A DNA stretch of 64,000 nt from Alisma plantago-aquatica (taxonomy: Eukaryota; Streptophyta; Magnoliopsida; Alismatales; Alismataceae), in NCBI GenBank assembly GCA_963693085.1, contig OY856413.1, positions 544,654,379 to 544,718,378 of the forward strand, read 5' to 3'. A program made the position numbers and the translations under genes. This document shows positions 34,600 to 47,594 of this stretch, piece after piece. Positions within the stretch are counted from its first letter, which is position 1, and each line of letters begins with the position of its first letter. The notes under the pieces were generated by a model, which was not told the DNA's origin, made no database searches, and was given only the letters and a program-made list of their open reading frames with translations.

Positions 34600-35560
34600 C
34601 TATGAATTACAACATGTACTATCTCCCATTTATCCAATTATCAAAACAGATGCACCCGACAAGTGATAGCATATTAGACACTGGGTTAACCCATGCAATC
34701 TCAGTGTAGAACTGTACACCAATATGGTTTGGTTGGCAGCATACTCTTACAAACTGCAAGCACCCGAGACAATGACCAGATTGATGTTCACCAAAAGATG
34801 CAGACAAATGATTCTCAAGTAAACAATGCTAGCAGAGGGAAGAAGTTTCATGCCTAACATCTCTTCCCCTATGAGAAGATGTGAATGGATTTTTGAAAAC
34901 TGCCTTGCATTAACGTCACCAACCAACATTGACAGTCGCAAGTACCAACATAACTCAAAAGATAGCCATGAAATGACGCTATTTGCCGCCAAACACAAGG
35001 AACAATAAATCATCAATGAAACTATCTGATCTGGATGATCTAGAAAGAACTCCCTGATATGTGCCCAAACCAAAGGCAACTTGAAACCAAGGCTGCAGGT
35101 CAAAGGCAACCTCAGCCTTCTTGTTCGTGAATTTTTTTCTCTGTGGCCTTCTACCAGGAGCAGGATATGTTACCACATAATACTGACAAAAAGGACTTAT
35201 TTATCATGGCAGATTGCGGCAGTGCTCCATACAAAGATAAGGGGCCCGAAAATTTGCGACGCTACCCAACTCATCATAAAATCTCGGGAGGAAGGACTCT
35301 TGCATTTAGCATGTGTTATGGTCAACACCTGCTTATGAAAGACCAAGGTTCCTGCTCCCTGTGTGGTTAGCGACAATAAATCTGAAGCCCAAAATTAGAG
35401 ATCCATGTGGTAGCCATCGTTGAGACATCGTTAGAGCTAAAAAGGATCATTACCATTCTGATCGTTACAAGAAGATGGTGAGGCTCTATAATGTAAACAG
35501 TTGATGTGGTTATTAGAAACGGAATGGGGAAAGAATAAATTGGAGGTGAACATGACAAAA
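34600..35560 (-). other. Coding-like island, unrecognised, possible host gene fragment
   Basis: The base composition is richer in GC than the flanks, and several minus-strand frames of 60-120 codons are open together (34619-34807, 34747-35109, 34979-35176, 35367-35558). They change frame, as decayed exons would. One contains a basic PGRRPQRKKFTNKK run. I recognise no domain. Plus-strand frames also stay open here, so even the strand is uncertain. It may be a host fragment carried in level 1, or chance. Confidence 0.25.
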
Positions 35561-38018
35561 GGAGAGTCGGCGGTAGTAAATATTCTAATAGACTTATCTG
35601 ATAATATGAGACGAAATAGGAGGAGTGTCCACTAGTAGATGGTTGTCATTGAAAAGTCAATTGGCTAACAAAACACTGAGGTAAAAGATGGAGTTAATAA
35701 TAATTTCGAAGTAGATAAAAGAGTCCATAATGAGAGCAGTTGAGGATAGCAAACAAAGATTTTCACGATTGGTCATATCAGGAGTTCTATAATTTATGGA
35801 CATCGGGTAGGACAGAAACGAGTGAGATGTGAGACGTGTTTAGTAGAGTAAATAGTAGATTTGCAAATATGGAACATAGAAATTTTTTGTGACACATGTA
35901 CAAATCTAATAATAACTTTCAACTTTAAATTATAGCTATCATTCTAAAATTATATCTATTGTATCAACACAGTACTCAAAAGTCCTACTTGCTAGCTTTA
36001 TACCAATCATGGCATGTGTCTCATACCATTCCTTGAAGTATAAAAGAAAGTAATGTATCCATCCTTTTTTTTGATACACTGACACTAGACTCTTGTCAGT
36101 TCTTTTTCATCATCAATAGAAATGTTGACGCTGGCACCTTTCATTCCATACATGGAAACATCATTCCTAGTCAACCTTGTTAGGGATGAAACAACAACAA
36201 TATCTTCACCTTATTAGGATTTACACAAACTACTTAGAAGTCATATCATGATCCCATAAAGACATTTAATCAACCCAATCTCACTCTTGTTAACTTGTCT
36301 CATAGATATTGCTACTTCGGAAACCCTAAGGTTTTTGAATAAATATTGATCATATTTTTGACCATATTTGAATTACTTTGACTTTTCATCATTCAAAGCT
36401 TGATATAACTTGTATGACATGACTAGAACACTTTATTCTTCCTATTTATAAATTCTATTTGTACACTGGTTAGTCTAAAGGATATAACTCTAAACACATC
36501 ATGGTCATGTGAATTATGTCATCCAATCTAACTCTTACGCATCGATATTTGATCATATGTTTATCTTAAAAGAACACGGTATCACATATATATTGACCAA
36601 CAAACCATCTATCCTTGATAGTGGTCTTGCCCAACTATCACTGAACCATACACACCATTATAGAATCACTTTTGTTTTTTCCCATTCCAAATAGTATTTA
36701 GAGGATCATCATCAACTCTCTCTCGCTCTCTCTCTCTAAGAGAGAGGAACAATTGGAATGTTCATTTAATAAACATCTCCAACCTTCACATATTTCTCAT
36801 ATTATTGATACATCTTGGATACTAGGATTCATTACCTTAGTATCCACCTCATGTTCTATAAGGAACTCACATCCTTATATCATCTACTTTTACCAACATA
36901 ACAAATATCAAGACATATAAGAGGAGTCTTCCTAATTATTGGAAGGCTCAAAAGTAAAATCATCACACACTTTATAATCTTAGAACCATAGTCCAAACAA
37001 CCTTATGCTATAATAAGCTATCCACCCTCATGTTTACAATAAATCCACACATACCAAGTGGAAATGATCCACTTAAAAGTTGTTCCCTAGAAAGGAAAGA
37101 CACAAAGTGAAACACACTTCCCATATCATAGCAACATTGTTCAAGGGTTACTAGCAAAAAGGTAGGCAATTTTATTTTCATTATGCAGGTTACAACTTTT
37201 TATGTATCATTTTACCTTTTTCATTTCTGGTTCCTTTCCATTAGCATAGGAATCATCATTATTAACATATCTCATTACTCCTTCCTTGATGACTATTTAT
37301 CACACTTGGGTATGTTCTCTTATTTTATTATATTTTTCAACCAATTATCAATAGGTAAGTCATCATATTCTTCATTTTCTTCATTAAATAGGGATCATCT
37401 CCCTTAATTTCTTTCACATGTCATGCTGATTTTACATAAATACTTTCTTACACATATAGGTTGGTTTGAGATTAACTCAGGTTCCACATTATTCCTTTGT
37501 CATTGTTCCCATTTATCTTCTCATTTTGTACTTGTTATAGGAGTTCTTTCCATCTTATGTGGATTTCATACCTTGATTCACTATATAAGCATAGACTTAT
37601 CTGTCTTTTACTTTATTATATTTTCAAATCACATCTTCAAGAACTCCTCTTTTCCTTATTTGTATTCAAATTTAGATTTCATGGTGTTGTATATTTATCT
37701 TATAGTTACCAAACATTCAAGTTTTGATAGATTATGATGTAATTCCCATCTTCTTTAAGTAATGATTGAGATATTCACACCATGATTTCTTATTCCTTAT
37801 GCTCTTTAGATTGTATCAAAATGAGTACTTGATTAGAGTAATCAGAAAGATAATAATCTAAGAGTTTCATACTTACCTTTCTTCAATAATTGAATACCTG
37901 GCCAGTGCACCCCAGTACTGAGATTAGGTAGTATGCACCATATTTTTATGTCATATTCCTAACTTAGACATCATCCTAGTCCTAAGTCTAGTGTCCCTGT
38001 AGATTCAGTGAACCTAAA

Positions 38019-38030
38019 TCTCTGATACCA
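38019..38030 (-). other. Primer binding site of level 1 (initiator tRNA-Met)
   Basis: On the minus strand it reads TGGTATCAGAGA, complementary to the 3' end of initiator tRNA-Met but for the last base. It lies 3 bases from the LTR edge at 38034 and fixes the orientation of level 1. Confidence 0.8.
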
Positions 38031-38033
38031 ACT

Positions 38034-38041
38034 TGTGAGAA
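38034..38041 (-). mobile_element. Level 1 5' LTR, edge fragment
   Basis: tgtgagaa equals the first 8 bases of the left LTR (5653-5660). The rest of this LTR resumes after the level 2 LARD-like insertion at 60779. Confidence 0.85.
38037..38041. repeat. TSD GAGAA, left copy (level 2 LARD)
   Basis: Repeated at 60774-60778. Confidence 0.9.
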
Positions 38042-39189
38042 TGTTACAACCCCAAATTTTGGGTTCTTTTGGTGAGAAATGTAATTTCTCATATTAAAGA
38101 TATTTGGACAAATAATTTCGTTTGTTGTGAATAAATGGATTTTGTTTAAAATAGCCTTGTTGTTTGATTTGTGGGCTTTATTGGCTATTGGGCCTAATAA
38201 ACAAGGAAATTCAATTAATTAATGAATAATTGAATATTTGAGAAAAGAAAGAGGTAGAAACCTCTAGAAGGCAAATCCAAGGAAGGATTTCGTGCCTCTT
38301 GGGTTCCTTGGGTACCAAGGAGTCTGAAGTTGCATAAAGAGAGCAATAAGAAAAGAAGGGATAAATCAAGTATTTCTTTATTAAGAAAGAAATTGAAAAT
38401 ATTGATGAAATGTGGAAAATATGTAAAAAGGGGTATAATTGAGTTATCCTTGGTGGATTTTCGTATCCCAAGGATTCCTAATGTTAGAAGAAATCCCAAT
38501 AGGAAAATAGAAGAGAGATAAAGAGAAATACCTTTAAAAGAAAATTAAAAAGGAAAAGAAATTGATTAATAAGAGAGAAATATAAGAAATTGACTATTAA
38601 AAGAAGATAAAGGAAAACCAATATTCCCCAATATGGGAATTCGTGCCTTTATGTTTCCTTGAGTTCCAAGGGACCCAAAACAACAAGATAATCACAAAGG
38701 AAAAAGGAATATAAATTAATTTGGATTAATTGATGAGAAAACTTGGGAGAGAAGGAAGCCTTCTCATCCATTGCAAGTTGTTTCCCAAATTTCGTACAAA
38801 GCTAGGAAATATTAAAAGAAACTTTCCCTTAAAATTTGAGAAAGAAAGGAGCAAGGGTTTGGGAAATATGAATTTCCTAAGAAATTGACCAAAGTTGGAT
38901 TTATTCTGAATAGGAAAATGATTTTCCTTTTAGTTTGGTCACGTACAACTGAGACCGTTGGATCCCAATCCAACGATGGTCATTTATCTCCTAAGTTCCA
39001 CCGGATTGGGAAGTTGTAGGTTACAGGGGAACCTTCCATCTCGAAATTCCTACTGATTCAAGGAAGATGCGGGCCTGCAATACGTTCCATTGCATTTAGG
39101 AAGGTAAACCGCACAGGAGTAACCCAACTTTTGTGGGGTTTGGTCGTTAACTGGAGAAGTTCCCAATCTACGTGGGACTGCCTCCGACC

Positions 39190-39199
39190 CTATATATAG
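39190..39199 (+). promoter_or_regulatory. TATA box of the LARD 5' LTR
   Basis: ctatatatag, followed by a G run and the GC-rich leader, and conserved at 58785-58794 in the 3' LTR. Confidence 0.7.
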
Positions 39200-39366
39200 G
39201 GGGGGCTTGTGAGGGCTCCAGCGCACAAATAAACCCTACCCTAACCTGCAGATAGTAGCAAGAGACATTCCTGTGCCGCCAATTTGGTAATTCGCCTCGA
39301 CCTGTACATCGTTCCTTTGGCTTAGCCTCGTCGGAATCCAGCGAGTTGGGGAGGCAGCTTGGTGGG

Positions 39367-41940
39367 GCTCGGGTGAACGATTGAGGGCATCGTCGACTTC
39401 GGCCGAGGGAGACGGAGCTCCCTGTACCCTTAGCTTTCGCGCAGGAGGTCCGGAGCTCGAAGTCAACCCTCGAGTTGACTACTGGATCGGCTTGCTCGAC
39501 GCAAGGAGGAAGAAGAAGAAGATTGTGGGCCTTTTACACTTCTGCCCTCCGCGTTCTATTTACAAGTAAAGGGCACCTTCTTCCTTCACTCCCTCTATTT
39601 ACAAAAGATAAGTGCACTCCTTCAGGGCCGTTGGATCCTCGGTGGATCCAAGGCCCATGGATCGGGCGGTCCTAGTCTTTTTGGAAAATAGCAAATAAAT
39701 TATAAAAGGGGTTTTTCATATAAAACTCATATCTTGAGCTAGGAAACTCTGATGAGAAAACTTAATACATGAAAAATGATCAGAAAAATATGAGGAATAC
39801 GACAAAAATGGTTTGGATATCTGAATCTGTATATTTTTGCAAAAGTACATATTTTGATGGAAAAAGAGTTAATTTGTAAAAAGAAAACCCTAATTGATTA
39901 TCAAGGATATATTTAGTCTTGCAATTAGGTTAATTCGAATATGTAAACCTAATTAATGATTAAGATGGTTTTTAACCTACTTTGATGATAGAATTACATG
40001 TTTAGGGTTTTTAACCTAGTATGTTGATTAATATGTTTAGAAACCCTAGACTAGAGAAAAGAAAATGAAAGGTGATTATAATCTGAAATTAGAGTTTCCT
40101 TTTTGGTAAAAGATAAAACTAGATCTTTTGATGAAAAGTTAGGATTTGCGAATGATTTGGTGAAATTAGGGTTTAAAGTAATAAATATAAAGTAGAACCC
40201 TAATTTTGCTCAAAATCCTAAAAAGGGGTAAATAACCTAGGCAACAACTAGGATGAATGAATCAAGATGACGAGTTTAATGATAAAGAAATTGTATGCCT
40301 TTTTTAGGAATAATTGTGTGTGTGCTTGCTTGAATCCTGATTGATTGCTTATTTCTGCATTCAAATCTTCTTAACAGGTATGTGGTTAATTATGAGTAAC
40401 CGCTTTAGTTTCTCGAAAGGTTTCCGGATGTTTAATCACATTGAATGCAACTAAACTGTTGAGATGTTCATATTGCAATTATAAAGTGACTATGACTATC
40501 ACCATTTAATATAAATGTGTAAATCCTACACCTACATGCCACCCTGATGGAAGATTCTATAAAGGTCAGGCCCAGGAGGGTAGACCAATGGGCACCATGA
40601 GAGGTGACCCTAGACACCAAGCTCAGGAATGAGAAGGTGATTGATGAGGCAAGACTAAGGAGCTCGGGTGAACGATTGAGGGCATTGTCGACTTCGGCCG
40701 AGGGAGACGGAGCTCCCTGTACCCTCAGCTTGCTCGCAGGAGGTCCGGAGCTCGAAGTCAACCCTCGAGTTGACTGCTGGATCGGCTTGCTCGACACAAG
40801 GAGGAAGAAGAAGAAGATTGCGGGCCTTTAACACTTCTTCCCTCCGCGTTCTCTTTACAGGTAAAGGGCACCTTCGTCCTTCGCTCCCTCTATTTACAAA
40901 AGATAAGTGCGCTCCTTAAGGGCCGTTGGATCCTCGGTGGATCCAAGGCCCATGGATCGGGCGGTCCTAGTCTTTTTGAAAAATAGCAAATAAATTATAA
41001 AAGGGGTTTTTCATATAAAAATCGTATCTTGAGCTAGGAAACTCCGATGAGAAAACTTAATACATGAAAAATGATCAGAAAAATATTGGTTTGGATATCT
41101 GAATCTGTATATTTTTGCAAAAGTACATATTTTGATGGAAAAAGAGTTAATTTGTAAAAAGAAAACCCTAATTGATTATCAAGGATATATTTAGTCTTGC
41201 AATTAGGTTAATTCGAATATGTTTAACCTGATTAATGATTAAGATGGTTTTTAACCTGCTTTGATGATAGAATTACATGTTTAGGGTTTTTAACCTAGTA
41301 TGTTGATTAATATGTTTAGAAACCCTAGAATAGAGAAAAGAAAATGAAAGGTGATTATAATCTGAAATTAGAGTTTCCTTTTTGGTAAAAGATAAAACTA
41401 GATCTTTTGATGAAAAGTTAGGATTTGCGAATGATTTGGTGAAATTAGGGTTTAAAGTAATAAATATAAAGTAGAACCCTAATTTTGCTCAAAATCCTAA
41501 AAAGGGGTAAATAACCTAGGCAACAACTAGGATGAATGAATCAAGATGACAAGTTTAATGATAAAGAAATTGGATGCCTTTTTTAGGAATAATTGTGTGT
41601 GTGCTTGCTTGAATCCTGATTGATTGGTTATTTCTTCATTCAAATCTACTTAACAGGTATGTGGTTAATTATTAGTAACCACTTTAGTTTCCCGAAAGGT
41701 TTCTGGATGTTCAATCACATTGAATGCAACTAAACTGTTGAGATGTTCATATTGCAATTATAAAGTGACTATGACTATCACCATTTAATATAAATGTGTA
41801 AATCATGCACCTACATGCCACCCTGATGGAGGATGCCATAAAGGTCAGGCCCAGGAGGGTAGAACAATGGGCACCATGAGAGGTGACCCTAGACACCAAG
41901 CTCAGGAATGAGAAGGTGATTGATGAGGCAAGACTAAGGA
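39367..41940 (+). repeat. Two tandem 1.28-kb units in the LARD 5' LTR
   Basis: Unit 1 (39367-40661) and unit 2 (40662-41940) join at a 'ggagc/ggctc' microhomology. Unit 1 is nearly identical to 58969-60263 of the 3' LTR. Unit 2 differs from both by scattered substitutions and lacks about 17 bp near 41087. Confidence 0.9.
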
Positions 41941-42452
41941 GCACCATGAGAGGTAACTCCCAGGCACCAAGCTCGGGATTGAGAAGGTGGCCTTAAGTCA
42001 AATCCAGGGTTAGGGCAAAAGCGGTGGGGATTGTCACATGGAAAATGTAAATTGACTTGTTAATTACCTTGATTACAATACTTAAATTGTTAGACCTAAT
42101 TGTGAAATTTTGGTTGCCTACACATACCAGCAATTTCTTATCGATGTTTTGTTTGTCGGCGTTTTAGGTAATATCCTGAAAAACACAAACAGTAAAGTGG
42201 CACATCGTGAAGTTAAGAAATAAAGTGCAAGGAGGATTAGATAGAGTATTTCAAGCTGTGGATAGTTATATTTCCAAGTTTTATAAAGGTAAGTAAAAGT
42301 TTTAATTTTTGTACCCAATTCCAGTTTAGTTAGTAGAATTTTATAATTATTTTTGATTATATGCTGAACCTTTGATCCTGTAAATTGACTAACGATTCCG
42401 ACCTTTGGGTCTCCCTTAATTGGGGGTTACTCAGAGGCGGGGTCGTTACAAT

Positions 42453-42464
42453 TGGTATCAGAGC
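42453..42464 (+). other. Primer binding site of the level 2 LARD
   Basis: TGGTATCAGAGC, an exact complement of the initiator tRNA-Met 3' end, 2 bases after the LTR. Confidence 0.92.
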
Positions 42465-44315
42465 GTAGGTTCTCCATCTAATCATCAATAATTATTAAAT
42501 TTTAAATATTCCATAGAACCAAGGGAGTTATTAGAGGAGTTTCTGAAAGATTGAGCTGTCTAGAAAAGGATCACGTCCGGGGGCTGGAAATATTTTCCTC
42601 TGCACTGCTAGTCGGAATACGAGGACTCCTGGATTGTGTGACTTCCTGGCCGATGTCTTAGGATATGACTCGAAATAAGATACCTTTAGGATTCTCTCAT
42701 CTTGTTCATCCCTTCTCAACTCAAATTCTGTTAAGGACCTTAGGGATTAGGGTTTCCTCTCTTCTCCTCGCCCTCTTGAGGTATGGGTAAGGTTGATAAG
42801 GATTAAGAAATCCTCCACCAAATTAATAAAAAGCATGTAAATGAGATGTCATGGACATAAGCTTAATAGAGTAAGCGTAAAATAATAGATATATGCTTAG
42901 GCCGTATGACACGAGTTATCATTGCCCTCAAGAGAAACCTGAGGATAGACCTCCTTGGCAGGAGGATGAGTAGAGAGGGTTAGTCTTGGAGGTAGAGACC
43001 TCCATCAAAAGTAGATACCTAGCACATCCTTTGAGGATGATGTTAACCCTAACCCTAAGTGAAGGTTAGAGATAGAGATGACATGATGAGTTAGACTGAG
43101 TGTTTGGTTGGACATGCCTTTGGGATGCCATAAGAGGATAAATGACCTAGTACCTTGGGCGACCCAACCCTGGAGAGGGTCGTGCGTGCTAGAGTGAAGG
43201 ATAGCTCCTTCATGAATGAGGATAAAGGAGAACCTATAGAACCCTATGGGCTTATGCAAGTAAGGGATAGCATGTCCCCAGAGTACGTCAGTGGTACGGT
43301 AGTAGGTTGAAACCCTAGCCAGAAGGGCATGATGGATGGCTTATGAGATAAGCATAAAGAGATATGAATAATCTTGAGCCAAACATGAGTTGAGCATAGG
43401 CTTCAACCACTTAGGGGTTTTCTTGAGAGCATGAGCCTTCATGGAGAAGGGACCTCTAGTAGATATGGTTAGACGTGGTTCTAGCCCTAGAGAGAGGAAG
43501 CAGGACCCCAACAAGGAGGTTGGAAGTCTAAAACCCCGAAACTTGAGGAATAGTGGGGAGTTGAGGATGATGCGACCTACGCGGATGATAGTGGTTGCCT
43601 TATGCTTGATTCCTGGAGGCTGATGATATCTTGGTTGCCTTTAGAGAAACCAAACCCTAGAGAGAGGACGATGCTTCTAGTACCCAGGGTATAAGTGGTT
43701 ATCTGTTGGATGAGATAAAGAGTGATGTAGACCCTGAGGAGGTTTAAGTAACCAGTTGTGAGGCTTTATACCTAGTTGGTTGCCCTGGAAGAGGACTCAA
43801 CTCCAAAGCATTGCTTGAGTAGAAACATCATGGAAGTACATGACATACCTTGGACATGCTTGATTCGTGGTTAAGAGGTTGAGCATGTTGTTGGATACCC
43901 AAAGGTGAACCTAGGGTTCCTAGGCCTAAGAGGGGAAGCAGTGTATCTGATGCTCATGATGAGATTTGAGTCTCTATAGTTTTGAGCATGGTACTCCTCA
44001 TGTGTAGAGGTAAAGGAAAACCCTTACGTTAAGGGTATGTTTGATGAACCCCTCACAACTAAGTTGATCTAATGTTGAGGATGAGATCAAGTGCGACCTA
44101 GCATGGTTTTGTAGGTACACTTAAGCCTTAGTAGTTGTTGGTTTAAGCATGCCCATATGGACGTAAACCCTAAGGATGCTTGTGACCTTTGTTATAAAGG
44201 TGTAGTTTCCTCCCATCCTGGGAGAGCGACCCTTTGGTAGGAAGTTTACCAGTTTGGTTGGTTTTGAGGTAACCTAAGGAGGTTTCATAGGATCTTGAGA
44301 AGCTAAGTGAAGAGA
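42465..44315 (+). other. LARD interior, left part, non-coding
   Basis: Homologous in reverse complement to about 49900-51877 of the level 3 element, so it is conserved family DNA rather than random filler. Short frames are not shared with the other copy. No Gag, protease or RT motif was seen. Confidence 0.7.
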
Positions 44316-44320
44316 ACATG
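44316..44320. repeat. TSD ACATG, left copy (level 3)
   Basis: Repeated at 55143-55147. Confidence 0.9.
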
Positions 44321-44805
44321 TGTTGCGACCCCACCTCCCGATAACCCCCAATTAAGGGAGACCAAGAGGTTGAAGCCGCACCCATTAATCCCGGATCAAA
44401 GGTTCGACAAATAACCATAAACAATTATTAAATTCTAACAGACTAAACTGAAAATGGTAATAAAATTTTCTTTACATACCTTTTGAAAACTTGGATCTCT
44501 ACACCGATACTAATCTATCTAAACCTCCTTTGCACTTTAATTCTCTTTTAGTATCACATGTTCCACTTTACTGTTTGTTCTTTTCATTGTACCTAAAACG
44601 CCGACAAACAAAACGTCGGTCAGTCGAAGCTGGTATGTGGGGGAAATAGATAATCATGCAACTATGATAACCATGTAATCATTCAATTAGTCATTTAACA
44701 ACCAAGATTACGTTTTAAGCCAAACTACTCAATCCATCTTTTCACAACTATGTGTTGTCCCTATAGGACTTACATGGTACCTCTATTAAGGTGACTTGAT
44801 GGACC

Positions 44806-44930
44806 TGCCCTCTAGGCAGCCAAAGTCATTCATGACCCTACCCTCTAGGCAGTCAAAGTCATTCATGACCCTACCCTCTAGGCAGTCAAAGTCATTCATG
44901 ACCTGATGTACCTACCCTCTAGGTAGTCTT
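44806..44930 (-). repeat. 32-bp tandem repeat, about four copies, in the level 3 LTR
   Basis: Units of the form ctctaggcagtcaaagtcat with 'tcatgacccta' follow each other three times, then a diverged fourth. The same array is at 52376-52498 in the other LTR. Confidence 0.9.
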
Positions 44931-46775
44931 TTATCAGGTCAGCCATTACGACACAGAGGGAATCAAGGATTGAACTAGAAGGCATATACATTATGTGATA
45001 GTCATATTCACTTTATAATGGCATGAAATAAATAAACATTCAACAGTTTAGTTGCATTCAATGCGATTAAACATCCGAGAATACATCGGGAAACTATAGC
45101 GGTTATTCATAATCGTAACCACATACCTGATCCATAGTAACTTGATGTCCATGCATTAACATTCAACACAATTAACAAGCAATCAACAATATCCTGAAAA
45201 TAATGCATAACATCCAAGTGTCATTGTTTTATTCAAAACATCCCCAAGACCAACTTGGATCCTACCTTATGATTTCTAGGCCAACTTTAGGGTTTTAGCT
45301 TTCAGTATGCATTTATCACTTTTAATGCTACAACTATTATCTTTATCCTTTTAGGTCATAACCAAAACATTAAGGCTAATTATCATCTTCAGTTTCTTCC
45401 AAATAGACAAATCATATTTCATTATAGTTCAACTCACATATATGAACCTTATTTATCACTATTTCCACTTTTATACACTAGGAAACACTAATTATCCAAA
45501 TAATTCACATTAAAGATCTTGGATACTCAATTTATCTTCAAATCATCATATCTCTATTTTATTAAACTTCTTTTACATTAAAGCTACTATTGTCATTCCT
45601 TTTAATTCATGACAAGATCATTATGTGTATCTATCATTAATTCAAAGCTCATTAGTGTCTAATTAACATATGAACTCATTTTGTCATCATCTCTACCTTT
45701 TACTCATGAAAAGACCCTAATTACTACTTTTAGGGTATTTATCCAGAATTAAGGACTTTTATATAAATAACTTAGAACTATCATTCAACAATCATATTTT
45801 CACTTTTTTTTAATCTAAATATGATCTTATCTTCTTTTACCCTAAGTTAGGGTTTCTACATTATTTAATCATTTTCATGTGAGGTATAACCCTAAAGCAT
45901 ACAATTCTACATTTAGATCAGGTTTGAATCTACCATTATCATTCAACAGGTTATTAACACTTCAATTAACCCATTAATCATCTTAGATTCAACCTTTACT
46001 TACAAATAGGGTCTTTAACTCAACTTTAATCCACTTTTTCATCAACTTATAGTATTTTTGCAATTAGAAACGTAATCAACATTTAATATTATTTTTATTG
46101 GATTCCTCTCGTTCTCCTGATCAAAATTCATATATTATTTGTATTGATCCGAGTTACGGTTCATGAGATATGAATTTTGTAAATTTCAACTTACTTGAGC
46201 CAATCCGGGTGCGCCACGTCATCTGCTCCATGCAACGTTGTTGCTTTAGAACATTTCGAAAAGACCCATTTGCCCTCGACTTAAAACCAGTTCTTTTGAC
46301 CTATAGAGGGGCACATCCGTCAATCGCGCCAACCTTTCTTCCTCCTCGCGATCTCCTGCAGCTGTCGCGGTCTGCAGCCCTAGCCGCGGTTCGCGTGGCT
46401 TTGTTTCCCTCAACTGGACCGCGGCGGCCACCAAGAACCATGTCCTCCTCTCCGAAAGCCCTCCCCGCGGCTCTCCAGGCTCTGCCCTTCGGCCAGGATG
46501 GCCGGTCGTGCGGCCTGTAGCCCTCGACTTTGCAGCTGTGCTGCAGGCATCCTGTCGGTTCCGCGTGGAGGCGCGAGCAAGGGGATGATGGACATTCTCC
46601 CCAGCGTCGTCGTGGGTGCATCCTTTACTCATTAGAATCAGTTACAAGCTCTTTATGGTGCCATGGCCACGTTGCTCCTCTACCTAGGGTTTATAGCAAA
46701 GAAGATGTAGAAGAAGAGGGAGATGAGAGAGGAACGGATGCATGGATTCCCTTGGGCTCGACCCAAGGGTCCCAA

Positions 46776-46786
46776 CCTTTTATAGA
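46776..46786 (-). promoter_or_regulatory. TATA box of the level 3 3' LTR
   Basis: On the minus strand it reads tctataaaagg, and it is conserved at 54347-54357. Confidence 0.7.
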
Positions 46787-47579
46787 GAAGGATCAACGAA
46801 GCCATAGGTTGGCTTAACACGAGTCAAGGTGTCCCTTTCCTAAAAGGAATCTTATTCCTTCAAAGAGAAGTATTCCTTCTCTCTCTCTCTCTCTCTCTTT
46901 CCTTATCCTTTTGATACTCCCTTTTCTTTAGATATTAGGAATTCGAAATTTCTCTCCTTTACTCTCTTTATTTGCCTTTTAATCCATAGGAACGAAATCC
47001 TATTTTCTTTTAATAGCAATTGCTTTCTTTTTAGCAATACCACTGAATACATTAATGGTATACACACATTATTTCCTTATTTTGAAACTTTGATATTTTC
47101 TCTTTCTTTATTAGAAATCCTAGGAACACGAAATTCCACAAAGGATCTCCTAATTACACCTTTTCTCACTTATTTCCAACATTTGAACATTATTTTCTAT
47201 CTCTTTCTGATTAAAGAAATACTTAATTAAACTTTTCCTTTCTTATTGCGTTCTTTTTTTTTTACAACCTTGGACTCCTTGGTACCCAAGGAACCCAAGA
47301 GGCACAAAATCCTCTTTGGATTTGCCTTCTAGAGGTTTCCACATATTTCTTTTCTTAAAACTCCATTATCCATTTACTAATTGCATTTCCTTTGTTATTT
47401 CCTTGTTATTTCTTTGTTATTGGGCCCAATAACCAATAAAGCCCACAAATCAAACAACAAGGCTATTTTAAACGAAATCCAATTATTCAAAACAAATCAC
47501 ATCATTATTTGTTCAATTATTCTTAATATGAGAAATTGTATTTCTCACCAATTGAACCCAAAAAATTGGGGTTATAACA

Positions 47580-47594
47580 TCCTTCCCCTCTTAT
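47580..47594 (-). other. Polypurine tract of the level 3 LARD
   Basis: On the minus strand it reads ataagaggggaagga, next to the 3' LTR. It is the same sequence as at 57624-57638 in the level 2 LARD. Confidence 0.9.

Larger units (their letters stand above)
30923..38018. other. Level 1 interior, right part, mostly non-coding
   Basis: AT-rich DNA between the Athila-like element and the level 1 primer site. By position it should hold the level 1 leader and gag on the minus strand, but no zinc knuckle or other Gag motif is visible. Named pieces inside are an (AT)n tract, a possible fold-back MITE and a coding-like island at 34600-35560. Confidence 0.5.
38042..42450 (+). mobile_element. 5' LTR of the level 2 LARD, with internal duplication
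   Basis: It matches the 3' LTR end to end except that about 1.28 kb is present twice (39367-40661 and 40662-41940). A GC-richer leader follows the TATA box at 39190. Frames at 39381-39675 and 40604-40831 lie in that leader and are not supported as genes. Confidence 0.9.
44321..47579 (-). mobile_element. 3' LTR of the level 3 LARD (3259 bp)
   Basis: On the + strand it runs tgttgcgacc to ggttataaca and matches 51892-55142 with few substitutions. A GC-rich block at 46200-46640 keeps frames open on both strands in both copies, but shared ancestry of the LTRs explains that. Confidence 0.92.

Noticed and set aside
38211..38521. Frames conserved between 38211-38521 and 57808-58118
   Set aside because: These are the same LTR region in the two LTRs of one element, so conservation is not evidence of coding.
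39367..41940. Simple unequal-crossover tandem duplication as the cause of the long LARD 5' LTR
   Set aside because: Unit 1 is nearly identical to the distant 3' LTR but not to its neighbour unit 2, so a local duplication alone does not fit.
46170..46817. Long overlapping frames on both strands in the level 3 LTR (also at 53725-54388)
   Set aside because: Frames are open because the block is GC-rich. Conservation between the copies follows from both being LTRs of one insertion, and no protein domain is visible.
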